From Chitinophagaceae bacterium UBA1953 (GTDB taxonomy: Bacteria; Bacteroidota; Bacteroidia; Chitinophagales; Chitinophagaceae): a stretch of 64,000 nucleotides of DNA. Made by a program: the position numbers and the translations under genes. The stretch is from positions 135,395-199,394 of the forward strand of contig DDEN01000041.1 of assembly GCA_002336115.1 (NCBI GenBank). Direction: 5' to 3'. The notes below the pieces were generated by a model that saw only the letters and a list, made by a program, of their open reading frames with translations, was not told where the DNA came from and did no database searches. Below are positions 58,946 to 64,000 of this stretch, piece by piece (position 1 is the stretch's first letter; each line of letters opens with the position of its first letter).

Positions 58946-60028
58946 ATGATATATAGGGCAATGGGTTTAATGAGCGGCAGTTCACTCGATGGGCTGGATA
59001 TTGTTTTTACAGAATTTGAAGTTCAGGGAAGTAAATGGAGCTACAGGGTAATATGCAGCGACTGTTATTCCTACAGTAACGAATGGACAGAAAAACTGAA
59101 GAATGCACCCATGCTTTCTGCTATCGATTATATGCAACTGCACAGCGATTATGGTCATTTACTTGGGCAGATGGTGAACAGGTTTATTAACGAGTACCAG
59201 CTTCAGTATAAAGTGCAACTGATTGCTTCGCACGGGCACACCAGTTTCCATTCACCTTCCACAAAAATGACGCACCAGCTTGGAGATGGCGCTGCAATTG
59301 CAGCAGAAACCGGAATAAATGTTGTGAGTGATCTGCGGGCAATGGATGTTGCTCTCGGCGGGCAAGGTGCCCCCATTGTTCCTATTGGAGAAAAATTACT
59401 ATTTACCGATTATTCTTACTTCCTCAATATTGGCGGCATTGCCAACATTACTGCCAAAACAGATCCGTTTGTTGCTTTTGATATTTGTCCGGCAAATCGG
59501 GTGCTGAACCTGCTTGCCCTGCAAACCGGTAAAGCATTTGATGCTGGTGGTGAAATGGCAAGAAGCGGAACAGTGAATGAAACTTTATTACAGCAGTTAA
59601 ATGCGCTGCACTATTACAGTCAGCCCTATCCTAAATCGCTGGCGAATGAATTTGGAACAGGGGAAGTTTATCCAATCATTCAGCAATCAGGTTGCAGTAT
59701 TGCTGATGCACTGGCTACCTACACCGAACATATTGCCATGCAGTTGAAACATGCAGTGGAGATGATTCATCTTTCATCAACAGAAAAACAAAAACTGCTG
59801 GTTACCGGTGGAGGAGCGTTGAATACTTTTTTGATTGAACGCATGCAATATTATCTTCCATCAGTAGAAATAACTGTACCCGGTGCAGAACTCATCAATT
59901 ATAAAGAAGCCATCATTATGGCATTGATTGGAGTATTGCGTTGGAGAGAAGAAAAAAATGTACTCAGCAGTGTTACAGGTTCTGTACGCAGCAGTGTTGG
60001 CGGTGCTATTTGGATGGGACAGGTATAA
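58946..60028 (+). CDS. anmK: Anhydro-N-acetylmuramic acid kinase
   Basis: 360 residues. Converts anhydroMurNAc from peptidoglycan turnover to MurNAc-6-phosphate. Visible are the ATP-binding start AMGLMSGSSLDGLDIVF, IASHGHTSFHSP, HQLGDGAAIAAETGINVVSDLRAMDVALGGQGAPIVPIGE, and LNIGGIANIT with the second phosphate-binding loop VTGGGALNTFLIERM. The catalytic Asp in DLRAMDVA is present. Part of cell-wall recycling. It lies alone between the upp and LiaF/LytTR regions. Confidence 0.95.
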   Translation: MIYRAMGLMSGSSLDGLDIVFTEFEVQGSKWSYRVICSDCYSYSNEWTEKLKNAPMLSAIDYMQLHSDYGHLLGQMVNRFINEYQLQYKVQLIASHGHTSFHSPSTKMTHQLGDGAAIAAETGINVVSDLRAMDVALGGQGAPIVPIGEKLLFTDYSYFLNIGGIANITAKTDPFVAFDICPANRVLNLLALQTGKAFDAGGEMARSGTVNETLLQQLNALHYYSQPYPKSLANEFGTGEVYPIIQQSGCSIADALATYTEHIAMQLKHAVEMIHLSSTEKQKLLVTGGGALNTFLIERMQYYLPSVEITVPGAELINYKEAIIMALIGVLRWREEKNVLSSVTGSVRSSVGGAIWMGQV

Positions 60029-60059
60029 TTTTTTTGTCAACCGCTGTTAAAAGCAAATA

Positions 60060-60803
60060 CTAAAGACCAAGAATTGATTTGAGTTTTGGATAACCGGCCC
60101 TGCTTACAGGAATCTTTGCGCCTGATTTCAGCAAGGCTATATGATTTTCTTTTTCGTAAGGATCAATTCTTGTTATTTCCTGAATATTCACCATGTACGA
60201 ACGGTGTGTGCGAACAAACAGCGAAGCATCGAGTACATCTTCAAAATAACCCATGGTTTGTTTTTTGAGAAAAGCACCTTCGGCAGTAATAATTTTTACA
60301 TAATCATCAGCCGCTTCCATGTAATGAATTTCCTGCACAGGAATAATTTTGATTTTGCTACCGGTTTTTACAACAACCCGTTCATTTTGCTGCGGATGCC
60401 TGGCTGCTTCTTTCAATAAATTTTCTGTTGCTTTTGTATCGGCTGCATTATTTTTTTCCATCCACTTGCTGATGGCTTTATCAAAACGCTCCTGCGAAAA
60501 AGGTTTTAATAAATAATCAACCGCATTGGCTTCAAAAGCCTGCATCGCAAATTCATCGTAAGCGGTTGTAAAAATTACATGCGGCGGATTTTCAATCAGC
60601 TCAAGCATTTCAAAGCCGGTAATTTTGGGCATTTGTATATCAAGAAAAATCAAATCGGGCTCATGTTGCTGTACTGCTTTTACACCTTCAAATCCATTGG
60701 AACATTCTTCTGCCAGTTGCAATTGTGTATGCTTCTCCAGATATTCTTTTACCACAGCCCTTGCCAGCGGTTCATCATCAATAATCAAAACTTTATAGCT
60801 CAT
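60060..60803 (-). CDS. LytTR-family response regulator of the LiaF-associated operon
   Basis: 247 residues. Receiver domain with Asp55 in LIFLDIQMPKITG, the acidic IIDDE and Lys in YLLKPFSQ. Unlike the regulator at 28.4 kb it has a long linker (about 118-150). The LytTR domain carries EIHYMEAADDYVKIITAEG, FVRTHRSYMVNIQEI and ISRAGYPK-like residues (PVSRAGYPKLK). It overlaps the kinase gene by 4 bp (ATGA), the classic coupled pair. It is the last gene of the five-gene unit that begins with two LiaI/LiaF-like genes. Confidence 0.93.
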   Translation of the reverse strand: MSYKVLIIDDEPLARAVVKEYLEKHTQLQLAEECSNGFEGVKAVQQHEPDLIFLDIQMPKITGFEMLELIENPPHVIFTTAYDEFAMQAFEANAVDYLLKPFSQERFDKAISKWMEKNNAADTKATENLLKEAARHPQQNERVVVKTGSKIKIIPVQEIHYMEAADDYVKIITAEGAFLKKQTMGYFEDVLDASLFVRTHRSYMVNIQEITRIDPYEKENHIALLKSGAKIPVSRAGYPKLKSILGL

Positions 60804-61864
60804 TGTTGTACTTCTTCGTTAATGGTTTGCCATTGCGGTATCATAACAGTTGTGATAAAGATATTTTCTTTTGTTTCAGTTTGCAGCAATTCATTACGGC
60901 CAAATAAAAGAAAAAGTCTGCGCTGAACAGAACTCAGTCCAAAGCCGGTTCCTTTTTTTGCGGGAGAGGTTTCAGCATCAAAAGGATTTTCAACTGCAAC
61001 TTTCAATTCATTATCTACCACCATTGCTTTAACCGTTATCTGAGTTGATTCAGTAGTATCGTACAAGCCAAACTTAATGGCATTCTCCACCAATGGCTGC
61101 AACAGCAAAGCAGGCAACTGCATAGTGAGTGTATCCACATCGGCCTCAATTCTGGTTGTAAGCCGGTTGCCAAACCGTACTTTTTCAATATCAAGATACA
61201 ACTGCAACGAATGCAGCTCTTCATCTAATTTCACCCATTGCTTTTCTTCTTTCTTTAATGTGGTACGCAGAAATTCCGAAAGCTGCTGCACCATTTTTCG
61301 TGCTTCATCAGGTTTTATTGAAATCAATGCATTAATTGAATTCAGTGCATTGAATAAAAAATGAGGCTGTAACTGCTGACGAAGTTTGTACAATTCAGCA
61401 TCACGGGTTAATTTTTCAGCTTCATTTTTTTGTTTATCTGTATCGGATTTTTCCTGCCAGTTGTAATAAGCATACGCAAACATTGTAACGCATCCGTTAA
61501 TAAGAAAAGCAATTCCAATACGCAGAGGAAGTGTATTGTTAAGCATTTCCCGGTATTGTGCATTACCTGGATAAATTACATTCATGATAAATGATTGTGC
61601 AAAAAACCATGCAGCAGTTAACACAATAACAAGCAAAAACAAATTAAAAATCCCTTCTTTACGGGGCAAATAATACCGCATAATTGTAAACACCAGCCAG
61701 GCACCCCATATCAGCAAGGTATTGCTTACAATACTGTCTGTTAATGCAGCAAACCAATCAAGACCCATTTTGTACAGCACAAGCTGGTGTGCTGAAATCC
61801 ATACAAACCAGAATATACTGAAGGGCACCATGAACTTTTTTGATTGAAAAGGAGAAACTGCCAC
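60800..61864 (-). CDS. LytS-type sensor histidine kinase
   Basis: 354 residues with four or five hydrophobic helices (about 13-31, 42-62, 73-97 and 115-133), then a coiled-coil linker and the His_kinase domain with His168 in LRQQLQPHFLFNALNSINALI and the ATPase region LPALLLQPLVENAIKFGLYDTTE and GTGFGLSSVQRRL. There is no large extracellular sensor domain, so it probably senses the membrane itself or a partner protein. Its neighbours are LiaF-like membrane proteins, which inhibit a kinase of this kind in Firmicutes. Overlaps the regulator gene by 4 bp. Confidence 0.92.
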   Translation of the reverse strand: MAVSPFQSKKFMVPFSIFWFVWISAHQLVLYKMGLDWFAALTDSIVSNTLLIWGAWLVFTIMRYYLPRKEGIFNLFLLVIVLTAAWFFAQSFIMNVIYPGNAQYREMLNNTLPLRIGIAFLINGCVTMFAYAYYNWQEKSDTDKQKNEAEKLTRDAELYKLRQQLQPHFLFNALNSINALISIKPDEARKMVQQLSEFLRTTLKKEEKQWVKLDEELHSLQLYLDIEKVRFGNRLTTRIEADVDTLTMQLPALLLQPLVENAIKFGLYDTTESTQITVKAMVVDNELKVAVENPFDAETSPAKKGTGFGLSSVQRRLFLLFGRNELLQTETKENIFITTVMIPQWQTINEEVQQ

Positions 61865-61874
61865 AAAAAACTAT

Positions 61875-62228
61875 TTAAGATTGAAAAATTTCAACTGCAT
61901 CATTCAACAAATCGTTTGAACGGAGTTTAGCCAAATAAATAAATGCGTCAGCATCTTCTTCTTCTCTTGTTCCTGAAAACAATTCAGCACCATCCAGTTC
62001 TGTATTAAATGGATATATATCTGTAACTGCAACCATCTTCCAGCAGATCATTTGATTCGACAAACTGAAAAAGCTTTCTTCTTCGTTTTTAGCAAGTGTA
62101 TTTGCTTTTGTAAAAGCAGCAGCTTTATCTGCTGCCTGTATCAGGCGTATCTGTTCTTCAAATTGTGCAGGATGTTTTCCATTACCGCAAATAACCTGGA
62201 AAATTATTTTTGCAAGAAACCAGTTCAT
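61875..62228 (-). CDS. DUF4288-like small protein
   Basis: 117 residues. The opening WFLAKIIFQVICGNGKHPAQFEEQIRLIQAADKAAAFTKA and the segments EEESFF, WKMVAVTDIYPF and DADAFI match DUF4288, a Bacteroidota family of unknown function. No transmembrane segment is evident. It lies 10 bp upstream of the kinase gene and 36 bp downstream of the LiaF-like gene, in the same operon. Its role in the module is unknown. Confidence 0.8.
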   Translation of the reverse strand: MNWFLAKIIFQVICGNGKHPAQFEEQIRLIQAADKAAAFTKANTLAKNEEESFFSLSNQMICWKMVAVTDIYPFNTELDGAELFSGTREEEDADAFIYLAKLRSNDLLNDAVEIFQS

Positions 62229-62264
62229 TGTACAGTTGTTTTGAATTGAAAGTATTTACTGCTA

Positions 62265-63059
62265 TTAATAAGCCGATTTAATATCAATGCCACCGAACAT
62301 AACAAAACCATCAAGGATTAAAATCTTATCGGCACTAACACCTGATGTATGCGGACGTTTATCTTCAATACCGCCAAACACTGCTGTTGCATCAGAACGT
62401 ATCTGCCAGTGTGAAGGAACAATTAGTGTACACCCGCCAAACATACAGGTAACATCAAGCCTTGCTTCTTTATCAAAATCCGCATTCATTAAATTAATTT
62501 CAGCACCACCAAAAATTGCTGCTATATCCCCGCCCTTTAAATCTTTGGCGTAAACATTTTTTTTAACGCCACCAAATACAGCCGTCGCATCAATTACTTT
62601 GTCTGAGCTGTATGATCCTGATGAAGACATTGTTGCCTGTGCATTAGTAGTGTATGAATTCTGGGTGGTTGATTGCGTACTGGTTGTATAATTATTCTGA
62701 GATTGTGTTTCATCTTCAATCCATCTTCTTTTTTTCCGGCCAAGTAAAAAACTAAGGCCTATTGCAATCAAAATTACCGGCCAGAAGAATTGACGGAATT
62801 GCCAATCAGGATTAGCATGCGTTACTAAAAAGTAACCGCCGATCAACATCATAATCCACCATGTATTATTCCTGAAACCATCTTTTGCACCAATCACCAA
62901 TCCTACAGCAATCAAAATCATTGGCCATGTAAACAGGTATCCGGGAACAACCATGACATTAAGGTTACGTAATAAAATAAGGATACCCGCAACAATAATG
63001 ATTACGCCCAAAAGAAGCCGATCATTTACCTTTCTTTTTCTTCTCTCAAAATTTGCCAT
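62265..63059 (-). CDS. LiaF-like cell-envelope stress protein
   Basis: 264 residues. Residues about 1-110 repeat the LiaI/LiaF transmembrane region (four hydrophobic helices, LLGVIIIVAGILILLRN, WPMILIAVGLVIGAKDGF, WWIMMLIGGYFLV, FWPVILIAIGLSFLLGRK). A Ser/Thr/Gln-rich linker (about 118-150) leads to a C-terminal beta-helix-like domain with repeated GGxxxxV and FGG motifs (ATAVFGGVKKNVYAKDLKGG, AIFGGAEINL, CMFGGCTLIVP, TAVFGGIEDK, VMFGGIDIKSAY). In Firmicutes LiaF this domain controls a two-component kinase. A close paralogue of the N-terminal half is encoded immediately upstream. Confidence 0.88.
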   Translation of the reverse strand: MANFERRKRKVNDRLLLGVIIIVAGILILLRNLNVMVVPGYLFTWPMILIAVGLVIGAKDGFRNNTWWIMMLIGGYFLVTHANPDWQFRQFFWPVILIAIGLSFLLGRKKRRWIEDETQSQNNYTTSTQSTTQNSYTTNAQATMSSSGSYSSDKVIDATAVFGGVKKNVYAKDLKGGDIAAIFGGAEINLMNADFDKEARLDVTCMFGGCTLIVPSHWQIRSDATAVFGGIEDKRPHTSGVSADKILILDGFVMFGGIDIKSAY

Positions 63060-63085
63060 AACTGTAAATTTTATCTGGTTGGTTA

Positions 63086-63466
63086 TTATTTCTGTATTTC
63101 AGTGAAGTTATTGGTTTGCTGTTTTTCTTCTTCTTTTCTTTTATTATTAAGCACAATCATTAAACCAACAGCAATTAATACAGCCGGGAAAAAAAGATGA
63201 CCGAACCCCAAAAAAAGAAAATTGTGCGGCATTAGAAAAACACCTCCAATCAACATGAATATCCACCATTTGTTATTTTTAAATCCATCACGAAATCCAA
63301 GTACTAATCCAATCAGGATCAAGATCAAAGGCCAACTGAAAACAAAATGGGGAAAATAGAAAAAGTGTGACCTGCGCATTAACAGAAAAAGGCCAATCAG
63401 AAGGATGATAACGCCAAGTGTAGTGCGGTCATGAACTTTTTCTTGTCTTCTTTCAAAATTTGCCAT
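63086..63466 (-). CDS. LiaI/LiaF-type transmembrane protein, paralogue of the N-terminal half of the next gene product
   Basis: 126 residues. It begins MANFERRQEKVHDRTTLGVII, nearly the same as its neighbour (MANFERRKRKVNDRLLLGVII), and shares the following four helices (FSWPLILILIGLVLGFRDGF, KWWIFMLIGGVFL, FFPAVLIAVGLMIVL). It then ends with a short charged tail instead of the beta-helix domain. First gene of the five-gene operon. It arose by tandem duplication and may form a membrane complex with the full-length protein, in the way LiaI and LiaF pair. Confidence 0.85.
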   Translation of the reverse strand: MANFERRQEKVHDRTTLGVIILLIGLFLLMRRSHFFYFPHFVFSWPLILILIGLVLGFRDGFKNNKWWIFMLIGGVFLMPHNFLFLGFGHLFFPAVLIAVGLMIVLNNKRKEEEKQQTNNFTEIQK

Positions 63467-63482
63467 AACAATTAATTTTCAC

Positions 63483-63513
63483 CAAAATTATTATGCAGCA
63501 GCCCACCAGTCAA
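63483..63513 (-). promoter_or_regulatory. Promoter of the LiaF-LytTR operon
   Basis: On the minus strand TTG (63511-63513), a 20-bp spacer and TAATTTTG (63483-63490) match the Bacteroidota -33/-7 pair. Transcription would start about 10 bp before the first ATG. Confidence 0.55.
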
Positions 63514-63534
63514 CAGAAGAAAGGTTAAGAGAAA

Positions 63535-63577
63535 CGGTTTGTCGGTTAACGACAGGTTGCCGTCGGTAAACGGTAAC
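63535..63577. promoter_or_regulatory. Repeat-rich operator candidate upstream of the LiaF-LytTR operon
   Basis: GGTT/GGTA units begin at 63535, 63543, 63554, 63564 and 63571 (CGGTTTG, CGGTTAAC, AGGTTGC, CGGTAAAC, CGGTAACT). The arrangement includes an inverted repeat TGTCG-GTTAA-CGACA at 63540-63554. The cluster lies upstream of the operon's -33 element and is much more GC-rich than the flanks. It also lies upstream of the divergent gene at 63645. Confidence 0.45.
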
Positions 63578-63644
63578 TCCAATTCACGTCACAGGGGTTA
63601 CTGACATTAGTCATTCATTAAAAAACCCTTCATCGCTACCTTAA

Positions 63645-64000
63645 ATGGCTGTACAAAAAACAAACATGCTCACTTTTTCGCCCAATATATACAAATTGCT
63701 TCAACACGAAAACATTGAAGATAACAAACAGCGTTTTCAGCAATTGCAAAATCAGTTTGCATCTGAATTTGCAACAATTTTTCCCGATAAGATGGCATTG
63801 AAAACAATTGTTGTTATTCCAAGCCTTACCGTTGACCAGGAAATTTTAACGAAAGTAAGAGGCCACTTTTTTTACGAAGAACGGCTGCTTTGTTTACTGA
63901 TGCTTCTGCGTATGCCACGCACACATGTTATTTACGTTACAAGTGTACCTATTGATCCTGTAATTGTTGATTATTACCTGCATCTATTGCCGGGCATTAC
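63645..64000 (+). CDS. PGM1-like pre-ATP-grasp peptide ligase, truncated by window edge
   Basis: The frame begins MAVQKTNMLTFSPNIYKLLQ and runs off the right edge after about 118 codons. It contains FPDKMALKTIVVIPSLTVDQ and FFYEERLLCLLMLLRMPRTHVIYVTS, then PIDPVIVDYYLHLLPGIT. These match the N-terminal (pre-ATP-grasp) part of PGM1-related carboxylate-amine ligases, which join amino acids or peptides with ATP in peptide natural-product or envelope pathways. The ATP-grasp domain itself lies outside the window. It is divergent from the LiaF operon, sharing the repeat-rich intergenic region. Confidence 0.75.
   Translation, partial: MAVQKTNMLTFSPNIYKLLQHENIEDNKQRFQQLQNQFASEFATIFPDKMALKTIVVIPSLTVDQEILTKVRGHFFYEERLLCLLMLLRMPRTHVIYVTSVPIDPVIVDYYLHLLPGI

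Noticed and set aside
1..64000. tRNA, rRNA or known riboswitch
   Set aside because: No cloverleaf, CCA-like ends, rRNA stretches or recognised riboswitch cores were noticed by eye. A covariance-model search (tRNAscan-SE, Rfam) would be needed to exclude them fully.
1..64000. Insertion sequence or prophage
   Set aside because: No transposase, integrase or phage structural gene was found in any frame. The short palindromic repeats are the only mobile-like signals.

Overview
The window looks like chromosomal DNA of a Bacteroidota bacterium, most likely family Chitinophagaceae. The support is: secreted proteins with type IX secretion (T9SS) C-terminal sorting domains (types A and B), a PorP/SprF-type T9SS membrane protein, a TonB-dependent receptor with a CarboxypepD_reg-like N-terminus, LytTR regulators paired with LytS-type kinases, A-rich leaders with few Shine-Dalgarno sites, and many copies of the Bacteroidota -7 promoter element TAnnTTTG. 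No rRNA, tRNA, CRISPR array, integrase or transposase was seen. The species is not identifiable from this sequence alone.

Layout. 0-3 kb: a truncated flippase-like membrane protein, ruvC, a small membrane protein, a HIT protein and greA, whose leader carries an intrinsic terminator. 3.2-4.4 kb: an AT-rich two-gene cassette, a Panacea/SocA-domain antitoxin plus an unrecognised partner (candidate toxin). 4.4-10.7 kb: secreted and T9SS proteins around a D-2-hydroxyacid dehydrogenase and rsmA. 10.9-16 kb: pdxA, a winged-helix regulator with a membrane partner, and a TonB-dependent receptor with a periplasmic partner. 16-22 kb: a T9SS protein and a 1438-residue protein with six SdrD-like B domains. 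22-22.6 kb: the only gene-poor stretch over 300 bp. 22.6-28.3 kb: a tightly packed five-gene operon (PhoD-like phosphatase, YcxB-like protein, MauG-like di-haem lipoprotein, a copper-amine-oxidase-like lipoprotein lacking its copper ligands, and a second lipoprotein). 28.4-31.8 kb: a LytTR regulator, a small membrane protein and a hybrid kinase. 32-38 kb: rhodanese-thioredoxin lipoprotein, GtrA, fbp, Dps, an ABC ATPase, FKBP, a bacillithiol-transferase-like protein flanked by palindromic repeats, and a Nudix hydrolase. 38-47 kb: folC, a vorDBAC-type ketoacid:ferredoxin oxidoreductase operon convergent with an acyl-CoA carboxylase operon. 47-56.4 kb: DPP IV, a decayed AbiE-like toxin-antitoxin locus, an S4 RNA-binding protein, trmD-rimM, a dipeptidase, a CotH protein and an epimerase-like protein. 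56.4-60 kb: Crp/Fnr regulator, PorP/SprF, upp, anmK. 60-63.5 kb: a five-gene operon joining two LiaI/LiaF-like proteins to DUF4288 and a LytS/LytTR pair. 63.6 kb to the edge: a truncated PGM1-like ligase gene.

How the genes work together. Housekeeping genes (ruvC, greA, rsmA, pdxA, fbp, folC, trmD-rimM, upp, anmK) are interleaved with envelope and secretion genes. The vor and acyl-CoA carboxylase operons would join branched-chain ketoacid oxidation to propionyl-CoA carboxylation. The most unusual units are the MauG/amine-oxidase-like operon, the LiaF-LytS-LytTR operon with a repeat-rich upstream region, the Panacea pair, the greA leader terminator, and the shared TAnnTTTG-CAGC-start arrangement at rsmA, trmD and rimM, which suggests leaderless or nearly leaderless mRNAs. 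All functional calls come from reading motifs by eye; no database search was run.
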